A stretch of DNA of 64,000 nucleotides from JBFWRK01 sp050248955 (GTDB taxonomy: Bacteria; Actinomycetota; Acidimicrobiia; Acidimicrobiales; Ilumatobacteraceae). Positions 42,412 through 51,146 of this stretch are shown in pieces. The stretch is from positions 1 through 64,000 of the forward strand of contig JBFWRK010000010.1 in assembly GCA_050248955.1 (NCBI GenBank). Direction: 5' to 3'. Position numbers and translations under genes: made by a program. The notes beneath the pieces were generated by a model that was given only the letters and a program-made list of their open reading frames with translations, was not told the origin of the DNA and made no database searches. The stretch's first letter is position 1. Every line of letters starts with the position of its first letter.

Positions 42412-43440
42412 ATGAGCACAGGGATCAAGCGTGCAGCGCGTTGGCTGGTCGTCGGCGCGCTACTGGTCGGCGCGGCCGCGTGCGGCGGCGACGATGACGA
42501 CGGCGCGAGCGACTCGGTTGCGGCGTCCGACGGCAGCACAGCCGACAGCGGCGCAGCGGACGGAGCGGCATCCGGTGAGGGGATCACGCTGGCGGTGAAC
42601 CCGTGGACCGGGTCGGCCGTCAACGCGAACGTCGCCAAGGTCGTGCTCGAGACGAAGCTCGGCACGCCGACGACGCTGCTCGACATCGACGAGAACGCCA
42701 CGTGGCCCGGCCTCGACGCGGGCGACATCGATGCCGTGCTCGAAGTCTGGCCGTCGGGTCACGCCGAGGACTACGAGACCTACATCACCGGCAAGAAGAC
42801 GATCGTCGACATCGGCTTGCTCGGCCCGAGCGCCAAGATCGGCTGGTACGTGCCGACGGCCGTGCTCACCGACCATCCCGAACTGGCGACCTGGGAAGGG
42901 TTCAAGGATCCGGAGACGGCGAAGCTGTTCGCGACCGCAGAGTCCGGCGACCTCGGTCAGTTCCTCATGGGCGACCCGAGCTACGTCAGCTACGACGAGC
43001 AGATCATCGCCAACCTCGACCTCCCGCTGAAGTTCGTCGTCGCCGGCTCCGAGGCGGCTCTGATCACCGCGATCCAGCAGGCCACCACGGACGGCACGCC
43101 GCTGCTGCTGCAGTTCTGGCAGCCGCACTGGCTCCAGTCGAAGGTCGACCTGACCGAGGTGGAGCTGCCCGAGGTCACCGACGAGTGCCTCGCGTCCGCA
43201 GCGGCGAGCGACGGCAACTACGCCTGTGACTACCCGGTCGACGAGCTCTACAAGGCAGCGAACGCCGGCCTCGAGGCGAAGAACGCGGCAGCGTTCGCGT
43301 TCCTCTCGAAGATGCAGCTGACGACCGACCAGCAGAACGAGATCGCCGCCATGATCGACGGCGACGGCATGGCCGCCGACGCGGCAGCGAAGGCATGGGT
43401 CGACGCCAATCCCGACGTGGTCGACGCCTGGCTCGCTTGA
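42412..43440 (+). CDS. proX: Glycine betaine/choline-type substrate-binding lipoprotein
   Basis: A 342-residue binding protein from ATG 42412. The signal peptide WLVVGALLVGAAACGG ends in a lipobox (cysteine about 24), followed by an acidic/Ser-rich linker. The mature part has ITLAVNPWTGSAVNANVAK, LEVWPSGHAEDY, and LLQFWQPHWLQSK. The Trp-containing strands are in keeping with an aromatic cage that holds quaternary amines. It is third in the proV-proW-proX operon. Choline, betaine or dimethylglycine cannot be told apart. A strong hairpin follows its stop. Confidence 0.88.
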   Translation: MSTGIKRAARWLVVGALLVGAAACGGDDDDGASDSVAASDGSTADSGAADGAASGEGITLAVNPWTGSAVNANVAKVVLETKLGTPTTLLDIDENATWPGLDAGDIDAVLEVWPSGHAEDYETYITGKKTIVDIGLLGPSAKIGWYVPTAVLTDHPELATWEGFKDPETAKLFATAESGDLGQFLMGDPSYVSYDEQIIANLDLPLKFVVAGSEAALITAIQQATTDGTPLLLQFWQPHWLQSKVDLTEVELPEVTDECLASAAASDGNYACDYPVDELYKAANAGLEAKNAAAFAFLSKMQLTTDQQNEIAAMIDGDGMAADAAAKAWVDANPDVVDAWLA

Positions 43441-43462
43441 GCCCGTAGGTTGTCAGCGTTGT

Positions 43463-43501
43463 TGGCACCTCGGGTCGACCGGCTGTCGATCTGAGGTGCC
43501 A
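43463..43501. terminator. Bidirectional hairpin terminator
   Basis: TGGCACCTC (43463-43471) pairs perfectly with GAGGTGCCA (43493-43501) across a 21-base loop that has its own short GTCGA complementarity. It lies between the convergent proX and GntR genes. No U-run follows. Confidence 0.6.
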
Positions 43502-43549
43502 GCGACGCGTGAACACGACGCTTCCGTTGCCGCTGGTCGAGACCCCCGG

Positions 43550-44206
43550 CTATCCGGCGAGCGGGGACTCGAGGCGGCGCTTGACCGCGGCCCGGACCTG
43601 TTCGTCGAACGCGCGCACGTGGGTTTCGATCAGCGACGCTGCACGATCGGCATCGCCGTCGACGAGCGCGTCGAGGATCTCGGCGTGCTCGGCGACGGCG
43701 TGGGCCATGTCGTCGACATCGGCGAGGTACATGTGCCAGAGGCGGTCGCTCTGCGCGTAGAGCATGTCGAGCGTGTCGGTGAGGAACCGGTTGTTCGCCG
43801 CCGCCCAGATGATCTCGTGGCACTCGCGGTCGATCTCGATCAGCTCCGCCGGTGTCGCTTCGGGGCGTTCGGCGCGTGCGAGCGCGGCAGCCATCGTCGC
43901 CCAGTGCTCCGCTCGGCCTCGTGCGCAGGCGAGTCGTGTCGCGTACGGCTCGAGGATCGCCCGTGTCTCGTACAGCATCGAGAGCTCCGATACCTCGATG
44001 CTCGACACGTACATGCCGCGCCGGGGGAGAACCGTGACGAACTGGTCGCGCACGAGCCGCTGGAGCGCTTCGCGGATCGGAGTCCGGCCGGTGCCGAGTA
44101 GCTCCTGCAGCGACTCCTCGCGCAGCACCGCGCCGGGCGCGAGCTCGAGCCGCACGATCATCCGCCGGATCGCCTCGTACGCCCGTTCGCTCTGTGACAC
44201 GGTCAT
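43550..44206 (-). CDS. GntR-family (FCD) transcriptional regulator
   Basis: A 218-residue regulator. The winged helix at 5-70 has SERAYEAIRRMIVRLELAPG, LLGTGRTPIREALQRL and VLPRRGMYVSS. The FCD domain follows with metal-site-type residues in DRECHEIIWAAANNRFL and AHAVAEHAEILDALVDGDAD, and a histidine in ETHVRAF. It is divergent from the second dimethylglycine-dehydrogenase-type gene plus etfBA, with the start codons 126 bases apart. It is probably the local regulator of that operon; the effector could be a methylated glycine (inference). Confidence 0.9.
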   Translation of the reverse strand: MTVSQSERAYEAIRRMIVRLELAPGAVLREESLQELLGTGRTPIREALQRLVRDQFVTVLPRRGMYVSSIEVSELSMLYETRAILEPYATRLACARGRAEHWATMAAALARAERPEATPAELIEIDRECHEIIWAAANNRFLTDTLDMLYAQSDRLWHMYLADVDDMAHAVAEHAEILDALVDGDADRAASLIETHVRAFDEQVRAAVKRRLESPLAG

Positions 44207-44267
44207 GGATGTCGCTCCGGCATCGTCGTCCACGGGCCCTTCCCCACGGCAGCCCGGTGTGATACCG

Positions 44268-44280
44268 TGAAGATATATCA
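44268..44280. promoter_or_regulatory. Putative GntR operator
   Basis: GATATATC (44272-44279) is a perfect palindrome in the gap between the divergent GntR gene and the dehydrogenase-etfBA operon. It is the only A/T-rich stretch of this gap, so it may contain both an operator and a -10 element (inference). Confidence 0.35.
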
Positions 44281-44332
44281 GTGACGCCATGCGTTCAAGC
44301 GCCGTCCCGACGACATCTCCCAGGGGAAGAAC

Positions 44333-46864
44333 ATGAGCGACGTTCCCGGCCACGCGAAGGTCGTGGTCATCGGTGCCGGCATCGTCGGCAACTGTCTCGT
44401 CGGGCACCTCGCCCGCCTCGGTTGGACCGACATGGTCCTGATCGACAAGGGGCCGCTGCCCAACCCCGGCGGATCGACGGGACACGCGTCGAACTTCATC
44501 TTCCCGACCGATCACAACAAGGAGATGGCGTTCCTCACGGTCGAGAGCCAGCGCCAGTACGTCGAGCTCGGCCTGAACAACACGTGCGGCGGCATCGAGG
44601 TGGCGCGCAAGCCTGAGCGGATGGAGGAGTTCAACCGCCGGATGACCTCTGCGAAGGCCTGGGGCATCGACGCGACGCTGCTGACGCCGGCCGAGATCAA
44701 GGAGCTCGTGCCGTTCGTGAACGAGGAGATCCTCCTCGGCGGCTTCTACACACCGAGCGTGTCGTGCGTCGACTCGCTGCAGACCGGCACGCTCATGCGT
44801 GAAGAGGCGATCGCCACGGCGGGTCTGCGGGTGTTCGCCAACACGCAGGTGCTCGACATCGAGACCGAGAACGGCGCCGTGAAGGCGGTCGTCACCGACA
44901 AGGGTCGCATCGAAGCCGAGTACGTCGTGATCGCGTGTGGCGTCTGGAGTCCCCGCATCGCGAAGATGGCCGGTGCGACCATCCCGCTCACCCCGGCCGT
45001 CCACCAGATGGCCGACGTCGGGCCGATCGACATCCTGCAGCAGTCCGGCAAGGAGGTCGCCTACCCGATCATCCGTGACATGGACACGTTCTGCTACGAG
45101 CGACAAACCGCCGGCTCGATGGAGGTCGGCTCGTACGCGCACCGCCCGATCTTCATGCACCCGGACGACATCCCGTCGAACGAGGCATCTGCGCTGTCGC
45201 CCACGGAGCTGCCGTTCACGCCCGACGACTTCGACCAGCAGTTCGAGGAAGCCATCGAGTTGATGGGCGACATCCTCGAGACCGCCGAGATCCGCTACGC
45301 GATCAACGGGCTGCTGTCGCTCACCCCCGACGCGAACCCCGTGCTCGGCGAGACGGTCGAGGTCCGCAACCTGTGGTCCGCGGCCGCGGTGTGGATCAAG
45401 GAGGGCCCCGGCATCGCCCAACTCGTCGCCGAGTGGATGACCTACGGCTACCCGCACATGTGCGACCCGCACGGCAGCGACATCAGCCGCTTCTACCCCC
45501 ACGAGCGGACCGAGCACCACATCCTCGCCAGGTGCGCGGAGCACTTCAACAAGACGTACGGCATCGTGCACCCGCGTGAGCAGTGGGCGAGCCAGCGCGG
45601 CATGCGCCGAAGCCCGTTCTACGCCCGGGAAGAGGCGTTGGGCGCGGTCTTCTTCGACGCCCGTGGCTGGGAGCGGCCGCAGTGGTTCGAATCGAACGCG
45701 CCGCTGATGGAGAAGTTCCCTGGCAAGTGCGAGATGCGGCCGCACGAGTGGGACGCGCGGTGGTGGTCGCCGATCACGAACGCCGAGCACCTCCAGATGC
45801 GCGAGAGCGTCGGCATGGTCGATCTCACCGCGTTCAACGAGTTCGACTTCACCGGACCGGGCGCGCTCGGCTTCCTCCAGTACATGTGCGTCAACAACGT
45901 CGACGTGAAGGTCGGCCGCTCGGTGTACACGCCGCTGCTCACGCCGCACGGCGGCTTCCGCGGCGACCTGACGATCATGCGACTCGGCGACGAGCACTTC
46001 CGTGTGATCACTGGCGCGTTCGACGGCGGGCGGGACAACTACTGGTTCCGCCGCCACATGCCTGACGACGGGAGCGTCACGTTCACCGACATGTCGCAGA
46101 GCCTCTGCACGATCGGCGTCTGGGGGCCGAACGCCGAAGCGACGATGGCAAAGATCGTGACCGACGAGTCCAAGCCGCTCGACGTCTCGCAGGCCGGCTT
46201 CCCGTACGGGTCGGTGCGCAACGTGCTCATCGACGGCGCCCCGGCGACGATGTTCCGCATCTCCTACGTGGGCGAGAACGGCTGGGAGGTGTACACCAAC
46301 GCGGAGCACGGACTCCGGCTGTGGGACACCATCGCCGCGGCCGGTGAGGAGTTCGGGATCATCCCCGTCGGCATCGGTGTCTACGCCGTGACCGGGCGGA
46401 TCGAGAAGGGTTACCGGCTGATGGGCGCGGAGCTCGAGAGCGAGTACAACCCCGTCGAGGCCGGACTGGCGCGTCCGAAGGTGAAGTCGGCCGACTTCCT
46501 CGGCAAGGAGGCGTACCTGAAGGCGCGCGACGAGGAGCTCGTTGCCACCATGTGCACGTTGTCGGTCCTCGACCACACGAGTGCGGCAGGCATCCCGCGG
46601 TTCATGACCGGCGGCAACGAGCCGATCTGCACGATCGACGGCGGGCGCATCCTCGATGCCAACGGCCGCGTCTCGCGGGTGACGACCGCGGGTGCGGCGC
46701 CGTCGCTCGGGAGCTACCTGCTGATGGCATACCTGCCGCCGGAGCACGCGGTCGAAGGGACCGAGCTACGGGTGCTGTACATGAACGAGCTCTTCCCCGT
46801 GACCGTCGCCCGAGTCGGCAGTGCGCCGCTGTTCGATCCGGACGACAAGCGGATGAAGTCCTGA
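44333..46864 (+). CDS. Second dimethylglycine/sarcosine dehydrogenase-type flavoprotein
   Basis: An 843-residue relative of the 36738-39194 enzyme. The FAD motif is VVVIGAGIVGNCLVGHLARL, and GSTGHASNFIFPTDH holds a His at the flavin-attachment position. The folate half has FNEFDFTGPGALGFLQYM, ISYVGENGWEVYTNAEHGL and EAGLARPKVKSADFLGKE. It is followed two bases later by ETF beta and alpha, the expected electron acceptors, so it is likely an ETF-linked demethylase for dimethylglycine, sarcosine or a similar N-methyl compound. A well-placed AGGGGAAG precedes ATG 44333. A divergent GntR gene probably controls it. Confidence 0.87.
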   Translation: MSDVPGHAKVVVIGAGIVGNCLVGHLARLGWTDMVLIDKGPLPNPGGSTGHASNFIFPTDHNKEMAFLTVESQRQYVELGLNNTCGGIEVARKPERMEEFNRRMTSAKAWGIDATLLTPAEIKELVPFVNEEILLGGFYTPSVSCVDSLQTGTLMREEAIATAGLRVFANTQVLDIETENGAVKAVVTDKGRIEAEYVVIACGVWSPRIAKMAGATIPLTPAVHQMADVGPIDILQQSGKEVAYPIIRDMDTFCYERQTAGSMEVGSYAHRPIFMHPDDIPSNEASALSPTELPFTPDDFDQQFEEAIELMGDILETAEIRYAINGLLSLTPDANPVLGETVEVRNLWSAAAVWIKEGPGIAQLVAEWMTYGYPHMCDPHGSDISRFYPHERTEHHILARCAEHFNKTYGIVHPREQWASQRGMRRSPFYAREEALGAVFFDARGWERPQWFESNAPLMEKFPGKCEMRPHEWDARWWSPITNAEHLQMRESVGMVDLTAFNEFDFTGPGALGFLQYMCVNNVDVKVGRSVYTPLLTPHGGFRGDLTIMRLGDEHFRVITGAFDGGRDNYWFRRHMPDDGSVTFTDMSQSLCTIGVWGPNAEATMAKIVTDESKPLDVSQAGFPYGSVRNVLIDGAPATMFRISYVGENGWEVYTNAEHGLRLWDTIAAAGEEFGIIPVGIGVYAVTGRIEKGYRLMGAELESEYNPVEAGLARPKVKSADFLGKEAYLKARDEELVATMCTLSVLDHTSAAGIPRFMTGGNEPICTIDGGRILDANGRVSRVTTAGAAPSLGSYLLMAYLPPEHAVEGTELRVLYMNELFPVTVARVGSAPLFDPDDKRMKS

Positions 46865-46866
46865 CC

Positions 46867-47631
46867 ATGCGGGTGCTCGTCTGCGTCAAGCGGGTGCCGG
46901 CGCCGGGCGCCCGGATCAACATCTCCGCCGACGGTCAGGCCGTCGACACCGCGTTCCTCGGGTTCACGATGAGCCCGCACGAGGAGTGTGCGGTCGAGGA
47001 GGCGGTGCGGATCGTGGAGCAGCACGGCGGTTCCTCGACCGCGCTGACGCTCGGCCCTGCCGTGGCCGAAGAGCAGCTCCGCTACGCGGCGAGCCTCGGC
47101 GTGAACGCAGCGGTGCTGATCCCGATCGACGAACCGGACTGGGATCCGCAGCGCACGGCGCGGGCGATCACGTCCTCGATCCGGCAGCTCGAAGACGCGG
47201 ACGGTCCGTTCGACGTCATCCTCTTCGGCAACGAGTCGGCCGACGCAGGTGGGTTCCAGGTGGGCGTCCGCGTGGCGGTCGCACTCGACCGGCCGATGGT
47301 GAACGGGGCGAAGGGACTCGAGCTCGTGGAGGGCGTCGCTCGCGTGCGCCGCGAGTCCGATGCCGGCGTCGAGATCTACGAGCTACCGCTCCCCGCGGTC
47401 GTCGGCGTCAAGGAAGGCATCAACCTGCCCCGCTACCCGACGCTGAAGGGGCGGCTCGCGTCGAAGAAGGTGCCGGTCGTGCAGCAGGAATCGGACGCGG
47501 CGCCGGGCGGCCAGGTGCTGCTGCGGTTGTTGCCGCCGCCGGAACAGGTGAGCACGACGGTGATGCTCGGCAACGGTGTCGACGCGGTGCCGGCCGTGGT
47601 CGATCTCCTCGAAGAGATCGGGGTGCTGTGA
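46867..47631 (+). CDS. etfB: Electron transfer flavoprotein, beta subunit
   Basis: A 254-residue ETF beta. It begins MRVLVCVKRVPAPGARI and has MSPHEECAVEEAVRI, VILFGNESADAGGFQVG and the signature VGVKEGINLPRYPTLKGRLA. ETF beta binds AMP and joins ETF alpha to accept electrons from flavoprotein dehydrogenases. It lies two bases after the dehydrogenase-type gene and overlaps etfA by one base (TGATG). It may serve the methylated-amine dehydrogenases specifically, and perhaps also the acyl-CoA dehydrogenases elsewhere in the window. Confidence 0.92.
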   Translation: MRVLVCVKRVPAPGARINISADGQAVDTAFLGFTMSPHEECAVEEAVRIVEQHGGSSTALTLGPAVAEEQLRYAASLGVNAAVLIPIDEPDWDPQRTARAITSSIRQLEDADGPFDVILFGNESADAGGFQVGVRVAVALDRPMVNGAKGLELVEGVARVRRESDAGVEIYELPLPAVVGVKEGINLPRYPTLKGRLASKKVPVVQQESDAAPGGQVLLRLLPPPEQVSTTVMLGNGVDAVPAVVDLLEEIGVL

Positions 47632-48599
47632 TGCTGCTCGTCGTCGTCGAACACGATCGCGGCGGCCTCGCGGCGGCCACCGAGGAAGCGCTCACGTTCG
47701 GTCGAGATCTCGCCGCGCACCACGGCGTCGCGATGCACGCGATCTCGATCGGTGCGGCCGCGGACGGCCTTGCCGCAGTGCTGGCGGCGCACGGTGTCGT
47801 CGTCGTGCACCAGGCACATCACGACGCGCTGGCCGACTACGGGCCCGAAGCGTGGGGCGAGACCGTCGCGCAACTGGTCCGGTCGATGTCGCCGTCGATC
47901 GTCCTGGCGACCGGCACCGATCGGGGCAACGAGGTGATGGCGCAGGCGGCAGCACGGCTCGATCTGCCGATGGTCGCGAACGTGACCGAGGTCGATCCCT
48001 TGGCGTGGGAGGTCGTGCGCGTCCGCTGGGGCGGTTCGCTGCTCGAGCGCGCGGCGGTGCATTCGGACACGAAGCTGCTGACGGTTGCGCATCACACCGT
48101 CGAAGCGTCTCGGATCAGTGCGGGCGCCGGCGATCCCGAGGTCGTGGAGTTCGTACCCGTGCTCGGCGCTGCTGCCTCACGAACTGTCGTGCGCGACCGG
48201 GTCGAGCGGGTGGCGGGCGTGACGTTGGCGACCGCGCCGGTCGTCGTCGGCGGCGGCCGTGGCGTCGGTTCGGCCGAAGGCTTCGCGCCGCTGGAGGAGC
48301 TCGCCAGTCTCCTCGGTGGCGTCGTCGGGTGCTCGCGGGCGGTCACGAACAACGGCTGGCGCAACCACACGGACCAGGTCGGCCAGACGGGCACCCGCAT
48401 CGCACCCGAGCTGTACTTCGCCTGCGGCATCTCGGGCGCGATCCAGCACTGGGTCGGTGCAATGGCGTCCAAGCGGATCCTGGCGATCAACATCGACCCG
48501 GAGGCGAACATGGTGACGAAGGCCGACTACGCCGTGATCGGCGATCTGCACCAGGTCGTGCCGGCGATCTCCGCCGAGATCCGTCGCCGCCGAGGTTGA
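47631..48599 (+). CDS. etfA: Electron transfer flavoprotein, alpha subunit
   Basis: A 322-residue ETF alpha from ATG 47631. The N-terminal domain opens MLLVVVEHDRGGLAAATEEA. The FAD-binding C-terminal domain has VVGGGRGVGSAEGFAPLEEL, NNGWRNHTDQVGQTGTRI and IAINIDPEAN-type residues (RILAINIDPEANMVTKADYA). It should carry the redox FAD and hand electrons to an ETF-quinone oxidoreductase, which is not in this window. It ends four bases before a convergent Uma2 gene. Confidence 0.92.
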   Translation: MLLVVVEHDRGGLAAATEEALTFGRDLAAHHGVAMHAISIGAAADGLAAVLAAHGVVVVHQAHHDALADYGPEAWGETVAQLVRSMSPSIVLATGTDRGNEVMAQAAARLDLPMVANVTEVDPLAWEVVRVRWGGSLLERAAVHSDTKLLTVAHHTVEASRISAGAGDPEVVEFVPVLGAAASRTVVRDRVERVAGVTLATAPVVVGGGRGVGSAEGFAPLEELASLLGGVVGCSRAVTNNGWRNHTDQVGQTGTRIAPELYFACGISGAIQHWVGAMASKRILAINIDPEANMVTKADYAVIGDLHQVVPAISAEIRRRRG

Positions 48600-48603
48600 C
48601 CGT

Positions 48604-49344
48604 TCAGTCGGCTGCAGGAGGGTTGGACGCTCGCCGCTCGGCCAGCTCTGCCTCGAGGAGACGGATGCGCTCCTCGGCGGCACGATTGCGTTCGTCCATG
48701 GCCCGATTGCGCTCCTCGGCGGCGTCGGCACGCGACTCCGCCGCATCAGCACGAGCGGCTTCGTCAGCGAGCCAGCCGAACGGATCGTCACCTGGTCGGA
48801 CTACTCGGCCAGCGGGACAGCAGATTGCGAGGCGCCCATCCGAACTGACGAACGTCAGCCCGAGGCCGATGCTGGGAACCCCGATCGCCGAGCGTTCGTG
48901 CAGCTCGTCATCGCGCATCGAGACCTCCACGACGGTCTCGCGCACAGGGTCGAGCACGTACACCTCTCCGACCCCGATGGTGAGGAGCCGCCGGCAACGC
49001 TCCTGGATCTGCCGGCGGGTGTTCGACGGAGAGAGGATCTCGACGCAGACCGATGGAACGGGTCCATCCGGCCCGGGCTCGTAGCGGCCGAAGGTCTGAC
49101 CGCGCGCGCCAGGGACGACCATGACGTCTGGTGCGGTGTGCGGTCCGCCGTCGCCGACCGCCAGAGCGACGTTGCCGGTGACGAGATCGTTCGTGCCGAT
49201 GAGGGTGTGACGTGCCGCGTTGAGGAGGACGAGCCCCCAGTCGACGTGCGCCGTGGACTCCATCAGGGGGTTCTGCTCCTCCCCGGGCAGATGGGCGTAG
49301 TCCACCGGTGGCTGACTCACAGTGGCAAACCTATCGCTGGTCAT
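48604..49344 (-). CDS. Uma2-family (DUF820) PD-(D/E)XK nuclease-like protein with coiled coil
   Basis: A 246-residue protein. The nuclease-like core has APDVMVVPGAR, VCVEILSPSNTRRQIQE and GVGEVYVLDPVRETVVEV, the usual D...ExxSPS...Y pattern of Uma2 proteins. The last 60 residues are Ala/Arg/Glu-rich heptads (ADEAARADAAESRADAAEER onward), a likely coiled coil for oligomerisation. The cellular role of Uma2 proteins is not settled; some are thought to act on DNA in mobile or stress contexts. Located just before the tRNA gene, on the other strand. Confidence 0.8.
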   Translation of the reverse strand: MTSDRFATVSQPPVDYAHLPGEEQNPLMESTAHVDWGLVLLNAARHTLIGTNDLVTGNVALAVGDGGPHTAPDVMVVPGARGQTFGRYEPGPDGPVPSVCVEILSPSNTRRQIQERCRRLLTIGVGEVYVLDPVRETVVEVSMRDDELHERSAIGVPSIGLGLTFVSSDGRLAICCPAGRVVRPGDDPFGWLADEAARADAAESRADAAEERNRAMDERNRAAEERIRLLEAELAERRASNPPAAD

Positions 49345-49454
49345 CTCACTCCCGAGCTCGTGGAATGGGATGGGGAAGTCGGAGCGATGCTACAGCCGGC
49401 AGGCGCGGACGAGCGGAGCGCTCGGGCGATGGCCGATAGGCTCGCTGCCTTCCC

Positions 49455-49528
49455 GGGCGCTTAGCTCAGCTGGTTAGAGCACCTCCCTTACAAGGAGGTG
49501 GCCGTGGGTTCGAATCCCTCAGCGCCCA
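49455..49528 (+). tRNA. tRNA-Val (anticodon TAC)
   Basis: A 74-base cloverleaf: acceptor GGGCGCT pairs with AGCGCCC, the D arm is GCTCAGCTGGTTAGAGC, and the anticodon stem CCTCC/GGAGG encloses the loop CTTACAA with anticodon TAC (reads GUA valine). The T arm has GGTTCGAATCC. The discriminator is A and CCA is not encoded. No integrase lies next to it. Confidence 0.95.
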
Positions 49529-49623
49529 CTCCTCCGCGTCGTGCGACGGCACCCCTCACGCCGAGACAGGATGTTGCCGATGTACCGACAGCTCGTCGTC
49601 CGCAACGACCATCGTCTCGTGCC

Positions 49624-50451
49624 ATGAGGGTCACCGTGTTCGGCCTCGGCGAGGCGGGCAGCCTGTTCGCCGCTGGTCTCGTTGCGGCCGGTGCGCGGGT
49701 GGATGGCTACGACCCCGCGCCGGTGGAAACCCCCGAGGGCGTGACGCGCTGGGCCGACCCCGTGAGCGCAGTGACCGGTGCCGAACTCGTGTTCGCGCTC
49801 ACGGCCTCCGCCGATGCCGAGGTCGCGCTCACCCAGGCGCTCGGGGCGATCCCCGCCTCGGCGCTCTACGCCGACCTGTCGACCAGCGCGCCGGTGCTGA
49901 AGCGGCGTCTGGCCGCGATCGCTGCCGGCCGGGGACTGGAGTTCGTCGACATCGCGTTGATGGCGATCGTGCCGACCCACGGTCTGCGCACACCCGCACT
50001 TGCGTCCGGCACGGGTGCCGATCGCTACGTGCGCACGATGACCTCGTTCGGCGTGCTGGTGGAGGCGGTCGGCGAACGGCCCGGTGACGCAGCGACCCGC
50101 AAGCTGTTGCGCAGCGTGATGATGAAGGGTCTCGCCGCGCTCGTGATCGAGGCGATGCGTGCCGCGGACGCGGCGGAGCTGTCCGACTGGCTGTGGTCCA
50201 ATCTCGTCGAGGAGATCACTGCGGCCGACGGGAAGATGCTGGCTCGCCTGGTCACCGGCACCGGGGCCCACGCCGAGCGCCGTCTGCACGAGATGGAAGC
50301 GTGCCAGGCGCTGCTCGAAGGTCTGGGCGTCGACCCCGTGATGACCCGATCCACTGTGGAATCGCTGCGGCGTGTGCCGAGCGAGGGTCTGCCGTCGCTG
50401 CCGCTGCGCAACGGCGGAGCTCAGACGGGGATGCCCAGCTCTTCCCAGTGA
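49624..50451 (+). CDS. NAD(P)-dependent dehydrogenase, 6PGDH-like with DUF1932-type C-terminus
   Basis: A 275-residue protein from ATG 49624. The N-terminal Rossmann motif is VTVFGLGEAGSLFAAGLV. The domain has STSAPVLKRRLAAIAAGRGL and VDIALMAIVPTHGLRTPAL. The helical C-terminal part (LLRSVMMKGLAALVIEAM, with the conserved K) is of the hydroxyisobutyrate/phosphogluconate type with a DUF1932-like end. Relatives often lie in protocatechuate or other aromatic clusters, where the reaction is not clear. Its last 31 bases overlap the end of the convergent GntR gene. The substrate is not known. Confidence 0.78.
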   Translation: MRVTVFGLGEAGSLFAAGLVAAGARVDGYDPAPVETPEGVTRWADPVSAVTGAELVFALTASADAEVALTQALGAIPASALYADLSTSAPVLKRRLAAIAAGRGLEFVDIALMAIVPTHGLRTPALASGTGADRYVRTMTSFGVLVEAVGERPGDAATRKLLRSVMMKGLAALVIEAMRAADAAELSDWLWSNLVEEITAADGKMLARLVTGTGAHAERRLHEMEACQALLEGLGVDPVMTRSTVESLRRVPSEGLPSLPLRNGGAQTGMPSSSQ

Positions 50452-51059
50452 CGTAGCACGCCGATCACCGATTCGAGGTGGGCGTGCATCGCCACCGCGG
50501 CGGCGTCTTCGTCGCCGGCCACCACGGCCTCGACGATGGCGGCGTGCTGCGGCAACGACTCCTCGGCCCGGCCCGGCATCAGCGCGAGGCGGAACTGGTG
50601 GCTGGCAGCGCGGTCGCGCAGGTTGCGTACGAGCTCGTTGGCCACGGCGTGGTCGCTGATCTCGCGCAGGCGCTGGTGCAGCGTGGCGTTGAGGTTCGAG
50701 TAGGCGAGGAGCTGCCCGTCGGCCACCGTGGCGCGCATGTCGGCGACGATCCTGCGGAGCTCGTCGCGGTCGGCGTCAGTGGCGTTGCGGGCCGCATGGC
50801 GGGCGACGAGGCTCTCGACCGCGGCGCGGGCCTCGGTGATCTGGATCGCTTCGGTGATGCTGACGCGGCGCACGGTCGCGCCCCGGTTGACCTCACGCAC
50901 GACGAGGCCTTCCTTCTCCAACTCGACCAGTGCCGACCGGATCGCGGCGCGTCCCTCGTGGAAGCGCTCGGTGAGCTGCAACTCGATCAAGCGCTCGCCT
51001 GGGGGGAGACGCCCGGCCAGGATCTCGGCGCGGAGGCGATCGGTGAGCGAGGCGGGCAT
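50421..51059 (-). CDS. GntR-family (FCD) regulator of the protocatechuate genes
   Basis: A 212-residue regulator from ATG 51059; an upstream TTG would add nine residues. The winged helix has LTDRLRAEILAGRLPPGERL, FHEGRAAIRSALVELEKEGL and NRGATVRRVS. The FCD effector domain follows (LNATLHQRLREISDHAVANEL). A perfect TTGTCGACAA palindrome is 34 bases upstream and recurs before pobA/ligJ, so this protein likely controls ligUI, ligJK and pobA-ligABC together, plus itself. Possible effectors are protocatechuate, PDC or 4-hydroxybenzoate (inference). Confidence 0.88.
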   Translation of the reverse strand: MPASLTDRLRAEILAGRLPPGERLIELQLTERFHEGRAAIRSALVELEKEGLVVREVNRGATVRRVSITEAIQITEARAAVESLVARHAARNATDADRDELRRIVADMRATVADGQLLAYSNLNATLHQRLREISDHAVANELVRNLRDRAASHQFRLALMPGRAEESLPQHAAIVEAVVAGDEDAAAVAMHAHLESVIGVLRHWEELGIPV

Positions 51060-51092
51060 GGCCTCGTCGACGCTACTGCGTGACAAGCATGT

Positions 51093-51104
51093 ATTGTCGA
51101 CAAT
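51093..51104. promoter_or_regulatory. Putative GntR operator (site A)
   Basis: ATTGTCGACAAT is a perfect 12-base palindrome between the divergent gntR and ligU genes, 43 bases before ligU. The core TTGTCGACAA recurs at 54923-54932. Its form fits GntR/FCD operators such as TTGT-x-x-ACAA. Confidence 0.7.
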
Positions 51105-51146
51105 CTGTGGGGGACCGTTCGTCGAGTCATCGCGAGGTCGCCCGTC

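Noticed and set aside
43550..46747. Long minus-strand frame covering the second dehydrogenase
   Set aside because: Only its last 218 codons (from 44206) are a real GntR gene; the rest is antisense to a clear dehydrogenase gene.
49455..49528. tRNA-Val as attachment site of a genomic island
   Set aside because: No integrase or repeat of the tRNA 3' end is seen nearby; the integrase remnant is almost 50 kb away.
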